Shown: positions 12,001-21,521 of the stretch, piece by piece
How positions within the stretch are numbered: position 1 is the stretch's first letter
Layout: the number at the start of each line of letters is the position of its first letter
Assembly: GCA_027604185.1 (NCBI GenBank)
Contig: JADGKB010000124.1
Coordinates: 1-36,116, forward strand
Direction: 5' to 3'
Length of the DNA: 36,116 nucleotides
From: Boothiomyces macroporosus
Lineage: Eukaryota > Chytridiomycota > Chytridiomycetes > Rhizophydiales > Terramycetaceae
Notes under the pieces: generated by a model
Told to the model about the DNA's origin: nothing
Databases searched by the model: none
What the model saw: the letters and a program-made list of their open reading frames with translations, nothing else
Made by a program: the position numbers and the translations under genes

Positions 12001-12333
12001 GTCGGTCTGGACTTGGTTACAAAAGCCTATTTGCCTGGAAGAAAGATGACTATCTTTAATCCGTATTTCAGATTATGCAATGATGGTAAACCTGCTATAA
12101 GAGTTGATGATCCTAGTAATATCGTGTTAAGGGAGATATCCAACATCTGTGCTGCATGTGGTATGACGGAGGCTAACAAGAAATGCAGCAAATGTGATTA
12201 TGCAGTGTACTGCTCAAAGGAATGCCAAATTTTCGATTGGAAAGTCTACAAACATAAATTGATGTGTCAATTACCAGCACCAAAACAGACACTGAATAAT
12301 GCAACAGTATATACATTATCTCATTCCGATTAA
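9019..12333 (+). CDS. HEPN-TPR-Sel1-MYND multidomain protein (1097 aa)
   Basis: Two exons are joined by removing a 21-nt intron (10316-10336) inside the Sel1 region. Domains in order: an N-terminal DZIP3-type HEPN-like domain (~65-145) with LWDISLLSNIL and the R-N-x3-H motif RNEFVH (~104-109), which forms the RNase site in active HEPN proteins; TPRs (~155-300, beginning IKEKGNLHYKQGQFELAIESY); Sel1-like repeats (~355-530, for example ALGSAYADGLG and NLGLLYLTGCGV); further TPR-like helices (~700-860); and a C-terminal MYND zinc finger (~1037-1075, with C-x2-C pairs and a final His/Cys). The layout suggests a scaffold that binds peptides through MYND and TPR, perhaps with RNA-cleaving ability. 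That function is inference. AATAAA overlaps the TAA. Confidence 0.85.
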
Positions 12334-12666
12334 ATAAAATGCTTGAAATTAACTCTAACCCAGTTCCCCAGTCCACAAAAGAAAACTTGATTCACATTTC
12401 CAGTTCCCAAGTGCACACTTTTACCACAATGAGGGCAGTTTGATGAGCAAGAATCACAAAGATTGTAATTGATGAGGGCACTATTGGAAGCTGTTATACC
12501 TTAAAGTGCCAAAGCGAAACTCGAAATGTCAACAGGAGTAATCAAATGTATCGAGCTCAGTATAAAGCGCAATCTTGACCCAGGCGGTTGAAAAGTATAT
12601 CAAGCTCAGTAACCCAACCCAGGCGGTTTACAAGAATGAAAATAATATCACCAGATATATATATTA
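12334..12666. other. Intergenic region holding a degenerate direct repeat
   Basis: The region lies between two convergent genes. Apart from the imperfect repeat at 12549-12628 and an (AT)n stretch near 12655-12665, nothing recognisable is present. Confidence 0.5.
12549..12628. repeat. Imperfect tandem direct repeat
   Basis: Two copies share TATC(G/A)AGCTCAGTA at one end and ACCCAGGCGGTT at the other, starting near 12549 and 12597. They differ in inner length, so one copy carries a small indel. The repeat is noncoding and lies 3' of both neighbours. Confidence 0.55.
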
Positions 12667-13212
12667 TCAGGTAAAAGTCCTTGAAATTCCCCACAGTAAA
12701 TCCAAAGAAGGATAAACTAATAATCCGCCAACAAACCAATATTTAAAGTAAGACAATTTCACAGTTCCCCAGAGATAAGCGTCATTTCCGTAATAGTGCC
12801 AAGCAGGATTCTTTCCAAACAAGAAAATCAAATAGAATCCTTCTACGATTTCAATCAGCCATACAACAAAAGGAAACAGAAACGCAAATGGAACAATTGA
12901 TTTTGGCATGAAAGTTAGGATTTCTAGGATATACGGAAGAAACAGAATGTTGCTAAAGAATTGGTGGAGAGTAGTGTGGCCCTTTCTATTTGGAAACTTT
13001 AATGGTGCGAATATTACTCTTCCTTGATCCTCTACTGTGAGTTGATAAAACAGGTACTCTGTCGGCGCAAACCCTATAGCACCAATTAATCCTCTGATTT
13101 TCATTTCCAATGTTGAAGTTGTCAAGTACAGAGCAACGCTGATAATAACTACCAACCCAAACACAGCAGTTGATAATGGCTGCTTGTATAGAGGCGCTGG
13201 AACTGCATTCAT
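12667..13212 (-). CDS. TMEM229/CmpB-like multi-pass membrane protein (181 aa)
   Basis: A single exon runs from ATG 13212 to TGA. There are about five hydrophobic segments. Two features recall the TMEM229 / 'putative ABC-transporter type IV' family (PF06541): HTTLHQFFSNILF near the first third, and the later stretch IEIVEGFYLIFLFG followed by AWHYYGNDAYLWGTVKLSY. That second stretch resembles the family's 'E...G..L...W-D-Y-S.....G.I.L.Y...W' pattern. Its function is unknown even in better studied members. No AATAAA was seen near the stop. The family assignment is tentative; that it is a membrane protein is clear. Confidence 0.6.
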   Translation of the reverse strand: MNAVPAPLYKQPLSTAVFGLVVIISVALYLTTSTLEMKIRGLIGAIGFAPTEYLFYQLTVEDQGRVIFAPLKFPNRKGHTTLHQFFSNILFLPYILEILTFMPKSIVPFAFLFPFVVWLIEIVEGFYLIFLFGKNPAWHYYGNDAYLWGTVKLSYFKYWFVGGLLVYPSLDLLWGISRTFT

Positions 13213-13416
13213 CTAGGAAAAATTGTTTGATCCAAGTAATATTTACCTTTCCGCATTGCCCAATCAAAAGACAATTTACTCGTGATCTACGAAAACAAGT
13301 GATAATATAGTTTGATCTGCACGAGTCTATCAACATCCATTCCAGGAATAAGCCTACTTTGGTTGCACAAAATGACTCGATTGGGCTTTAAAACAATCGA
13401 AATTTTTACAACTTGA

Positions 13417-14370
13417 ATGGCAGAAAAAAACTCTCCGCATTACATAGAATTGGAAATAACTACAGAATTCCTTTCAAAATTAATTGGGATTCCGGTACTT
13501 GAATATACCGAAATTCCAGTTGGCTGGAACAACAAAGCAATCAAAGTAATTACCAAAGATGAAGAGTACCTCTTGCGTTTATCGAAAACGACATGGCCAA
13601 AGGAAAAGATTACTAATGAAGTCGCAGTTCTGCAGTATCTGCAATCAATAAATGTAAAATGCCCTCGGATCTATTCCTATGGGTTTGACAAAGTACATTG
13701 GATCCTTATGGAACTCGTAGAAGGAAAGATGCTTGAATCTGAATGGAGGAATCTAAACAACAATTTGAAGCTGGAATTGATTAAACAAATTGGGGATCAA
13801 CTCTTGATTCTGCAACAAAAAGAATATCCTAGTATTTCAGGATGGGGATTAAAAGATGGGTTACCAATATTAACTACTTATTTTGATGGAAATTACGAGT
13901 ACAGCAGTGAAACAGAATATATTACCAAACAGCTGGAATCAAATATTAAAAAGCTTGACACAGTGATTGATACTGCGTTTTTGAAAGACGTGGTGTTTAA
14001 AGTAAAACAGATTGTGGATAGACTGGAGCCCGTTCCTATAGTATTATTTCACGGCGACTTTGCTTTTCGTAATATGATTATTAGCGATAATCAGCTAGTG
14101 AGTATCTTGGATTGGGAATGGGCTGGCACGAGACCTATTTACATGGACTTGCTCGAAGATATGTTGGAGAATGAAAATCCAACTGATGAAATGGAAAATG
14201 AATGGATAAGAAATGAATTCCGAAACCTTGGTTTTGAGTATCCAAATGAAAGAGAACGAAAACTACTATTGGATTTGGTTGATGCTACATCTGCATGGAG
14301 GTTTGGTAATGTTGAAAAAGCCAAACTGCGAGTGATAGATCTGGTCAATAAAATATCGGGTTTTCCCTAG
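13417..14370 (+). CDS. APH-fold phosphotransferase (aminoglycoside phosphotransferase / choline kinase-like), 317 aa
   Basis: A single exon from ATG 13417 to TAG. The protein-kinase-like APH fold is shown by the N-lobe IKVITKDEEYLLRLSK with a likely ATP-contacting Lys, the hinge-like WILMELVEGKML, the catalytic loop HGDFAFRNMII (His-Gly-Asp with a downstream Asn) and the metal-binding ILDWEWAG. The length suits the family (~300 aa). Members phosphorylate small hydroxylated molecules; the substrate cannot be told from the sequence. The family spreads easily between bacteria and fungi and this gene has no intron, so past transfer is possible. Base composition does not obviously differ from its neighbours. 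The stop is TAG and no AATAAA follows directly. Confidence 0.85.
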   Translation: MAEKNSPHYIELEITTEFLSKLIGIPVLEYTEIPVGWNNKAIKVITKDEEYLLRLSKTTWPKEKITNEVAVLQYLQSINVKCPRIYSYGFDKVHWILMELVEGKMLESEWRNLNNNLKLELIKQIGDQLLILQQKEYPSISGWGLKDGLPILTTYFDGNYEYSSETEYITKQLESNIKKLDTVIDTAFLKDVVFKVKQIVDRLEPVPIVLFHGDFAFRNMIISDNQLVSILDWEWAGTRPIYMDLLEDMLENENPTDEMENEWIRNEFRNLGFEYPNERERKLLLDLVDATSAWRFGNVEKAKLRVIDLVNKISGFP

Positions 14371-14749
14371 TCTGCTTGTATCAATTAAAGTTATTGGAAT
14401 AATTCGACTATAAATCTAAAGATTATCCAGCCAAAATCCGAAATACAAAGAATCAACGCATAAATCCAATTTTTTTGGTTCAAACTAGCTGAAACATGTT
14501 ATTTTTACCATTATAAATGTTATTGCCGGATAATGTTGAACCACGTCATCACCATTTGAAAACATCATGAGCCTGCTCTAGAATTGCTACAATGGACTAT
14601 TATCTGTTTCTCATTTCGATAGCAGCACCTGTCAAGATGCTCCAAACACTGTCTGCTTGAATCAGATAATAGTTTTACTCCAGGATATCAATTTACTTTT
14701 TCAATAAAACAAAACCAGATGAAATAGATAATGCAGAGCAAGAGCTTTA
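14371..14749. other. Intergenic between convergent genes
   Basis: About 380 nt lie between the kinase stop and the GPCR stop. An AATAAA on the plus strand occurs near 14702. I see no ORF, RNA gene or repeat. Confidence 0.5.
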
Positions 14750-15784
14750 TTACATCTTTACTGTGGCCAAACCTTGTTGATCTGGTTTGATTTGCATCAT
14801 TTGCGGATCAACAGATCGATGAGTATTGTCAGACACCCTTGTGGATTTCTTTGTGCTCATAGGCACTGATTCACTCAAGAATGAAGCCAAAAAGTACTGT
14901 TTCAATACCTTTTTGAATCTAGGCTCGCTATTCATGTATGCTATAGGATTTGCAACTCCATTCATTAATATCAACCAGATATTAAAGTTGTCGTACATTA
15001 CTGGTGCTCTCCCGTGAATGGAGGTTTTCACAATATGGAAACCCACTGGATATGCGTAGCACACCAGGTAAATAACAAATACCAAGAGGCCTCTCTTTGC
15101 GACATAGAGCTGTAATGTCTTTGATCTGTCTGATGATACTAAATCTTTATCCATGTCATCTTCCTTTTCGACTTTGAAGCACTTCCATAACTGTAGATAC
15201 AGGTATAATGTAATTAATGTAGGGACTGTATAGCAAGACAATGTAGCAGCTAGCACAACCACAAAGCCAATAGTTTCGGCTTCCAGATTCAAACAGCAGT
15301 ATCCTCTGTTACGCCTGACCACATAAGGCTCGTTGATGAAAAATCCCAAAGATGAAATGAATGCGGAAAATAGAACAATCAGAACCAATGCTACATATGT
15401 CTGACGCGTTGATAATGCCTGCACTTTCTTTACTAGTATCCTGTAAGGGGAGATTGCAATAGAAAATACACAAAACAAGGAGCATATCGAGAGAAAGTTG
15501 ATTAGCCATCCCAGTATCTGACAAGTGGAATAATCATACAAAAAGTTGAGATTGATAGTGGCATATGAAAATTCAAACACGGCTAGCAACGCAGTCAACA
15601 AATCAAATATAATCTGTCCCAAAGTAAAGTAATTGTCGTATTTCGTAAGTGTGCTAGATTTGCTAATCACAAACAAAATCCCAGAGTTTAGCAATATCCC
15701 TGTGAACGCGATTAGAATCGACAGTAAATTTCCCGTCATTTGCGTCGCTGATAAAGGCACAGAAGGATCCATTGATTCTGACAT
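14750..15784 (-). CDS. Class A (rhodopsin-like) G-protein-coupled receptor, 344 aa
   Basis: A single exon. The start is ATG 15784 (MSESMDPSV); the frame extends upstream only to a TTG. Seven hydrophobic helices carry class A landmarks: Asn in TM1 (GILLNSG), Asp in TM2 (IIFDLL), Cys at the top of TM3 (STCQILGW), Cys in the second extracellular loop (RGYCCLN), CYAYP in place of CWxP in TM6, and NPIAY (NPxxY) in TM7 followed by an amphipathic helix 8. The DRY motif is degenerate (SPYR). TM7 lacks the retinal-binding Lys, so it is not an opsin. It presumably signals through heterotrimeric G proteins at the plasma membrane; the ligand is unknown. AATAAA overlaps the TAA. Confidence 0.85.
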   Translation of the reverse strand: MSESMDPSVPLSATQMTGNLLSILIAFTGILLNSGILFVISKSSTLTKYDNYFTLGQIIFDLLTALLAVFEFSYATINLNFLYDYSTCQILGWLINFLSICSLFCVFSIAISPYRILVKKVQALSTRQTYVALVLIVLFSAFISSLGFFINEPYVVRRNRGYCCLNLEAETIGFVVVLAATLSCYTVPTLITLYLYLQLWKCFKVEKEDDMDKDLVSSDRSKTLQLYVAKRGLLVFVIYLVCYAYPVGFHIVKTSIHGRAPVMYDNFNIWLILMNGVANPIAYMNSEPRFKKVLKQYFLASFLSESVPMSTKKSTRVSDNTHRSVDPQMMQIKPDQQGLATVKM

Positions 15785-16032
15785 TTCGATTTTGAAAAAG
15801 TAAAATGACGTCGTCTCAATTGGAGAGGCAATTTTCCGAATCACGCATCCCAAGCGGGACTATTATGGCTACGGAAATCTATTCCTGGGTATTTAAAGAA
15901 GGAAACTGCTTAGTAGATTTCATGCTTGATCCCGATTGCTGGTATTGGTCTAGAGAATTTACATTCGCGCATTGATTTTAAAGTATACGCTTAATTTCCT
16001 GCTACTTGGCCTGAATTTCATGCGCTTACTTG

Positions 16033-16038
16033 TATAAA
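16033..16038 (+). promoter_or_regulatory. Candidate TATA box for the UspA gene
   Basis: TATAAA lies 24 nt upstream of the preferred ATG (16063). If it works as a TATA box, the 5' UTR would be only a few bases long. It is a motif match only. Confidence 0.35.
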
Positions 16039-16062
16039 TGGTCTCTAACGGATTATTCTGCA

Positions 16063-16572
16063 ATGAAACAAGTAGTCAACGTAAAATACCTCAAAGATAA
16101 CGAATTCAACCGCGTCATTGTTCTTCCGCTTGATGACTGCGAATCCAGCCAGTACGCTGTCGAGTGGAGCAAAAAGTACCTGTTCAACAAGTCTGATAGG
16201 ATTGTCTTGGTAAACTGCAAATCCATCACTGAACTTGCCAAAGCCGCTTTGCCAAGCATCAGTCTCGGAAAAGACAAGGATGAAGATTTGCATGAAAATG
16301 ACCAGCAAAAAATGATGGAATGCTATGTAAGTGAACTCGAAGGCTTCAACGTTGAATATTACATTGGTGTCGGGGACGTCAAAAAAGACTTGACTGAATT
16401 TGTAGATTCTTTGCACGGCAACTTGGTCGTCATTGGGCAAGAAGGGGAAGGCATTGGCAAGACCCTGATGGGTACTGTCAGCACTTTTGTAACAAAGTAC
16501 TGCAAGGCGCCGGTATTGATAGTAAAGTGGGACGAACAAAAGCAAGGTTACAAGGAAGTTACAGAACAATAA
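16063..16572 (+). CDS. Universal stress protein (UspA) family, 169 aa
   Basis: A single exon. ATG 16063 (MKQVVNVKYL) is chosen because the longer frame begins with TTG and the protein aligns from the first beta strand (NRVIVLPLDDCESSQYAVEW). The C-terminal half has the UspA ATP-binding pattern G-x2-G-x9-G-(S/T), seen in VVIGQEGEGIGKTLMGTVS, followed by the last strand APVLIVKW. UspA proteins are small Rossmann-like ATP-binding proteins linked to stress responses; a role for this one is not shown. AATAAA overlaps the TAA. The gene converges on the secreted-protein gene with only 37 nt between stops. Confidence 0.9.
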   Translation: MKQVVNVKYLKDNEFNRVIVLPLDDCESSQYAVEWSKKYLFNKSDRIVLVNCKSITELAKAALPSISLGKDKDEDLHENDQQKMMECYVSELEGFNVEYYIGVGDVKKDLTEFVDSLHGNLVVIGQEGEGIGKTLMGTVSTFVTKYCKAPVLIVKWDEQKQGYKEVTEQ

Positions 16573-16609
16573 AATATTCGCTTGCTGTATTTTAATTTAT
16601 TTAAATAGT

Positions 16610-17473
16610 TTAAACACCACCTTTGACACCTCCGCATTCTGGTTTGGAAAAGTTGGCACCACCGCAAGAAGCAGGAGAGACTGATTTCTTTACAAATTTC
16701 ACAGTACCAGAGGAAAAGTCTGGAGCGGTTCCATCACGGCAAGTTTGGACACCTTTCAAAGAATCAGGAGCGCGGCACAAGAGGCCATCAGAGCAACCAG
16801 TGCAGCATTGTTCATCCTTGGTGGATTTGGAAGTAGTAAAGCCAGTTCCTTTGCACCTGTTGTCGAAAAGCGCAAATTGAGGACCTCCTAGTGGAGAAGT
16901 GGAAGTCTTGGCATCATGGCATTGTGGAGATACCGCAAATGAAGATCCAGGTGGACATTGTGAAGAGTTTTGAACTTGAGGTTGGTTGTTTTGGTTTCCA
17001 TTGTTGTTTGCTAATGGTGTTGCTTGGCAATCAATGGTTTTAGTTACAGTTACAGTTTGTACAGCTTGGTTGTTATTTTGGTTGCCTTGATTTTGGTTGT
17101 TATTTTGGTTGGCTTGGTTGTTGCTCTGGGTGTTTCCAGAGATTTGACCATTTTGGAATGGGTTTGGACCAGTAAACTTTGGAGATACCACAAAGAAGGT
17201 TCCTTTTCCAGAATTCCTAGCAGCAAAATCGATAGTTAATCCATTTGAACAAAATTCAGCGTCAGATTGGAAAGCTTCTGGGTTACGGCACTTGAGGTTG
17301 TTTTGTCCGCAGCAGGATGATTGACAGTCGCTATCTATTTTACATGGGCCAGTAGTAAATTGCTTTCCAGGCTGGTCTTTGAAAAAGTCTTTAGTTACAG
17401 AATTTGGAGGCTGTTGGGCAGATACAGAGAGGGCTTGGAAAGCGATAATAGCAATGGCAGTGAATTTAAACAT
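16610..17473 (-). CDS. Secreted cysteine-rich protein, BAS2-like, with Asn/Gln-rich linker (287 aa)
   Basis: A single exon from ATG 17473. A clear signal peptide (MFKFTAIAIIAFQALSVSA) precedes the mature protein. The first Cys-rich module (~40-75: TGPCKIDSDCQSSCCGQNN and then CRNPEAF) resembles fungal biotrophy-associated secreted protein 2 (BAS2-type) and related secreted modules. A long Asn/Gln-rich linker (~110-165, NNQNQGNQ repeats) follows. The C-terminal part has a second, related Cys pattern (RCKGTGF, then QCCTGCSDGLLCRAPDSL). The even, paired cysteines suggest disulfides and an extracellular or wall location. The two halves share the order C...CC...C-R-x-P, so an internal duplication is likely. 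Its role is unknown; nothing indicates a toxin. AATAAA lies about 11 nt past the stop. Confidence 0.8.
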   Translation of the reverse strand: MFKFTAIAIIAFQALSVSAQQPPNSVTKDFFKDQPGKQFTTGPCKIDSDCQSSCCGQNNLKCRNPEAFQSDAEFCSNGLTIDFAARNSGKGTFFVVSPKFTGPNPFQNGQISGNTQSNNQANQNNNQNQGNQNNNQAVQTVTVTKTIDCQATPLANNNGNQNNQPQVQNSSQCPPGSSFAVSPQCHDAKTSTSPLGGPQFALFDNRCKGTGFTTSKSTKDEQCCTGCSDGLLCRAPDSLKGVQTCRDGTAPDFSSGTVKFVKKSVSPASCGGANFSKPECGGVKGGV

Positions 17474-18112
17474 TATAACGACACTGATTTTCCTTCTGTT
17501 TTTATACTGGGACTAAAAGCCTGCTCGGGATTTGGGCTTTGGAGAGGCTCAATAGGCTTTTCAAAAGTAAAAGAAAGCAGTACCAATGGATATGCTAGAG
17601 TTTGGAATCAGTTCTATCCCTAGTGCTGCTTGGGAATCTATTATTCTCCCAAATCCCAAATATCAATTTCCCTCTTTTTAGAAATGAAAATTCTGGTTTC
17701 TGTTACCACTGGCTCACTCCCAAAGGTCCCAAGTGACTGCGGACCATGGAAAGATTAAGCAGATCTTACTCATTCCGCATGGCTCAACTATGATGCATCA
17801 ATCTTTGCCTTTTTCAATTTTGGTGAGCAAAACGGTAAATCACTTCTCTTAGAAATTGATACTGGCAGAGAATGTATTTCTCTGAGATACTTTATTCTCA
17901 TTTCAGTAAATATCTCCATGTTATACCTGCTAACGCCAGGTGCCGTGTATAATTGGTACTTGTACCAGTCAAGGACCCCAAAACCAAATACCAATGAAAT
18001 GTTTCATTTTCAAAATACTATTTGAATATTAAACTGTATGGTGGTTGTGTAGCCAAAGGAAAATAAACAAATATTTATCCATGACCAATTCTTGTTTACT
18101 TTATAATTCTAA
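17474..18112. other. Long intergenic region (divergent promoters)
   Basis: About 640 nt between divergent genes, the second-longest gap in the window. It holds the TATA candidate at 17501-17506 (-) and a minus-strand frame at 17788-17994 with coding-like composition but no ATG at its start. An in-frame ATG at 17919 leaves 43 codons. I cannot tie that frame to any gene; it may be a gene remnant. Confidence 0.4.
17501..17506 (-). promoter_or_regulatory. Candidate TATA box for the secreted protein gene
   Basis: TATAAA on the minus strand lies 27 nt upstream of ATG 17473, nearly the same spacing as at the UspA gene. It is a motif match only. Confidence 0.35.
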
Positions 18113-20262
18113 ATGTCCAGCCCTTCAGCAAGTTCACCTACCCATCGAAAGAGAGCATCGTCCGTGAATTCCAGGCCTGCCAGTGATAAAACAGTTCATC
18201 AACGCAGGCGATCGTCGTCAGCAAGTGCCAAAAACTCACCATTGGGACAAACAGTTACGGTACCAACAAATACTTTTAGTGTAAGCAAAAACTAATCTAG
18301 AATGTTTTAGAAAGTAAATCAAACGATCTCTTGAATCCAGAATCGTCGCGTCCCGTTATTCCAAAAGAAATCAAACTAAGCACACCACGCGCTTCTGCGA
18401 ATTCACTTTCTTTAAAGCCAGCTCCGATATTGGCAATAAATACCAGTCAAAGAATATCATCTAATGTAGAAAAGGGAAAAGCACCGCTGCCTGTAGAACC
18501 TTTACCAGAAACCAGACAAAGCGTTGCGACTGCTTTTGGATCCACTACCGAATCCAGCGCTAGCCTTAGAGAAACTGCTATAAATAGCCGATCTAGTTTG
18601 TTCAAAGACGGCCAAGCTTCTGTACAATCAAATTCTTCAGAAAACATTCAAGAGCAAAACGAAATCTTGCATTTACGAATTAGCTCATCCAATTTATCAG
18701 GATTAGCAGACAGACTAAAGCAAAACAGTGCAACCATCAATGTATTCGATTCCAAGAGCCCTGAAATCCTCAATGTGTTTAATGATTCTGCTAGTCCAAA
18801 TACTTCTGTAAAACCAAAAGCGATCCGCACTCTTGCTGATGTTCCAATGTTCAATCAAGACGAAGGATTCACGTCTGAAAGCTCTTTTGCGTCAGAAAAC
18901 TCAAGAGTACCTATCGTATGTTTTATTAATGTTAGGAAGTCAAAAGAGGATCTATACTCCTTGGATCAGATCTAAAGAAAGGAGACAGTAGAAGAAAATC
19001 AGTTTCTTTCAACGAACCACCTCCAGAAAGTGCTGGCTCACCAATAAAATCACCTCCTATCACTCAACCAAGGAATAATTCACCTACTGATTCACTAAAA
19101 TCTGATGGCTCTGGAAACAGTAAAGCCTCAAGCTCAGCAAAAGGCTCCGATACTAGTAAATCAACCATTTCAAAGTCAATCAAATCAAACTCGAGCAAAT
19201 CCTCCAAAGTATCCAGTTCAGCCAACACCAAATATGACGAAGATGATGAAATTTTAGGAGCCAAACTAGATAGAGACGACAATGAAGCCCTAGGAAAACG
19301 GTACAGCAAGAAAATAGAAACCGATAGCGCAAAGATTCTCAAAAAGAAAAAGGATAAATCTGAAATCCATAAAAAGAAACACCAGTCTTACATTCCGCCA
19401 GGCTTCCAAGTACAAAAACCAAAACGCGAAGATAAACCGAGAAAACCAAAGATTATTGAGACTGAAGACGGTGATTTGGCAAATATCGATAAAGATTTAA
19501 TAGAGAAGCGTATTCAGAAACGCCAATCGCAAAAGAAGCTCGTCTCAGTTCCACAATCACCATTGAAAACAACTGTAATTCCACCAACAATAGTAAAAGA
19601 AACAAACTTCAAAACGCAAGCCATTTACAAAGGATTCTGTATTGTCATTACTCTACTATATCTAGTAATACTTTTGATTACCCAAAATATAAAGACTCTG
19701 AATACACTACTATTCTGGCACTGGGCAGGAATGTGTGGCTACTTTACAGTACTATGAATTAATCTAGGTATCGTTTTTCAGTATATACAAGAACGTTGTT
19801 CAAGCACAGCAATCATTCTACGACATGGATTACAAAATCAGTGATACATTAATGCTCTCTAGCGCAACTTTCTCTTTACTACAAGCAGCAATCTATTGGG
19901 GATACTATTTCTTTATCCAAAAAGATGTGTTTATTGGAGTAGGCTTTAATTTACCATTAATTTTGATGTTTGTTGATTTGGCAATTAGTAGTGTAGAAAT
20001 TACAAAAATCACTTCGATATTCCCGCCTATATTTCTGATTGCATATGAATTTGGTGTTTGGTTCTGCAAGTACGTTGTAGGCTGGGACTGGCCAATGCCT
20101 ATATATGGTCAGTACTTTAGTATTGACGCTAATCCGGCAATGATAATTGCTTTTATTGTCGTCTCTTGTTTATTTGTAATTGTGGGTGTCAATATCGTGT
20201 ATTTCTACCTGTTGCTAAAGAATTACATCAATACTAGAGTCAAGAAAACTAATCCAGTTTAA
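18113..20262 (+). CDS. Protein with long disordered N-terminus and multi-pass membrane C-terminus (696 aa)
   Basis: Four exons are joined by removing introns 18281-18300, 18916-18935 and 19749-19767 (20, 20 and 19 nt); all junctions keep frame. Residues ~1-480 are Ser/Lys/Pro-rich and disordered (SPTHRKRASSV, KSVSFNEPPPES and similar likely phosphosites). A basic stretch and about six hydrophobic helices follow from ~495 (FCIVITLLYLVILL, FWHWAGMCGYF, LLQAAIYWGYYFF, LPLILMFVDLAI, AMIIAFIVVSCLFVIV). The membrane half loosely resembles FAR-17a/AIG1-type proteins (DLAISSVEITKI position and a VGWDWPMPIYG loop), but I would not assign it. AATAAA overlaps the TAA. It probably sits in the ER or plasma membrane with a cytosolic regulatory tail. 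Confidence 0.8.
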
Positions 20263-20309
20263 ATAAAAGAATCTCTTTAAACAATCGATAAAATAAGCAA
20301 AATTGTATT

Positions 20310-21521
20310 TCAAATCCCACCAAGCCCAGTCCTCTTACTACGTACAACTACTTGAATAGGTTCAACGATACCATCTTCTTTTAGTCCTCCGCCTTGCCAC
20401 CCCATCATTTGCATCATCAAATGCCCAACATTATCGCTATCAATTGGCTTGATATTCTGTCCAACAACATCACCAACTTTTAATCGGTCGCTCTTGTCTA
20501 CATTCTTTTCCTTTTTCTTTACTTTTTCCTTCTTTGGTTTGAACTGCTTGATTTTTATTGGTTTATGCTCGTAAATTATACTATCAGGAATGAATGAAGT
20601 GGATTTACGAAATATCTGGAGCATCTTTTTGTCTTGTTTTCCAATTACTTTGACCGTGGTATTGAATTGCTTTGCTATTCCTTGGATTACATGTCGCAAT
20701 TCTTTAGGCATTGGGTCTGTAATGTAGCAATCATTGCCACTCCTTACAAATTGTCTTAAACGATCTTGCTGAGATTCGATATAGCTGTTGAGTCTTGCTT
20801 GATCATTGCCATTGACTAATTGATCCATCTTTGACTTGCTTTCCTTTCGCTTTTGTTTTACTTGCTTTTTTTCTTTGCGATCATCTTGCAGTTGCTTTTT
20901 CCTTTGTTTCTTCAATTGCGATTTAGAGAAATTCACTCTGCTATAATCGCCATTGAGCCTATCTTCAAATGGATCATTTTTCCTAATATTGAACCGCTCG
21001 TGGAATTCATCCTCGTCATAGTCCCATTGCCCATGAATTTCAACAGACTCTGACGAATCGCTTTCGTTAAACTCTTGTTCATAAATTTCAGAAACATCAG
21101 AATTCGATTCTTCAAAATCATTGAAATCGACAATCTTCATTCGCTGTAAATATTCCAAATCAAAGTCTGCATTCTCTATATAATCATCTTCAATTTCATT
21201 TGCGAATTCTTTTTTCTTTCTTTTTGCTTTTGAATGTAATGGAATGAAATCCTGATTTTCAGACTCTACTGCATCAGGCGTGGTGTCAATAGTGAATCCA
21301 AAGCCATCAAAACGATCGCCGGTGGTATCGATAGTGAATAAATCTGAATCCATGGAATTCTCGATATTCTCTGGTTCTTTGAAGGAAGAAAATGAGTCAC
21401 TCCCAGAGCTCTGCTTTCCCTTCCGCTTTGCTTTTCGCTTTCCGCTTGCTTTGACGGGATTCTCTTCAGTGTAAATATACTCTCCATTCACCACTTTGAA
21501 ACCTATAAAATCATTTTTCAT
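20310..21521 (-). CDS. SQS1: R3H and G-patch protein, Sqs1-like (403 aa)
   Basis: A single exon from ATG 21521 to TGA. The N-terminal ~190 residues are acidic and Lys-rich. A coiled, highly basic region (~195-240) follows (KSQLKKQRKKQLQDDRKEKK). An R3H single-strand-binding domain lies at ~250-315 (MPKELRHVIQGIAKQFNTT). A C-terminal G-patch (~360-403: VGHLMMQMMGWQGGGLKEDG then RTGLGGI) ends the protein. This order matches yeast Sqs1/Pfa1, which activates the helicase Prp43 in ribosome biogenesis and splicing through its G-patch. It is shorter than the yeast protein (767 aa). Given the extreme introns in this genome, a Prp43 partner is of interest. The stop is only 47 nt from that of the convergent neighbour. 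Confidence 0.8.
   Translation of the reverse strand: MKNDFIGFKVVNGEYIYTEENPVKASGKRKAKRKGKQSSGSDSFSSFKEPENIENSMDSDLFTIDTTGDRFDGFGFTIDTTPDAVESENQDFIPLHSKAKRKKKEFANEIEDDYIENADFDLEYLQRMKIVDFNDFEESNSDVSEIYEQEFNESDSSESVEIHGQWDYDEDEFHERFNIRKNDPFEDRLNGDYSRVNFSKSQLKKQRKKQLQDDRKEKKQVKQKRKESKSKMDQLVNGNDQARLNSYIESQQDRLRQFVRSGNDCYITDPMPKELRHVIQGIAKQFNTTVKVIGKQDKKMLQIFRKSTSFIPDSIIYEHKPIKIKQFKPKKEKVKKKEKNVDKSDRLKVGDVVGQNIKPIDSDNVGHLMMQMMGWQGGGLKEDGIVEPIQVVVRSKRTGLGGI

Noticed and set aside
13417..14370. Recent bacterial transfer of the APH-fold kinase
   Set aside because: Being intronless is not enough: several neighbours are also intronless, and base use looks like the rest of the window. A phylogeny would be needed.
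15785..15853. N-terminal extension of the GPCR to 15853
   Set aside because: That start would be TTG; the first ATG is at 15784 and suits a receptor N-terminus.
17788..17994. Minus-strand frame of 68 codons in the long intergenic gap
   Set aside because: Composition looks coding, but it starts with TTG, no upstream exon could be joined by a plausible minimal intron, and no family is recognised. Left as a possible remnant only.
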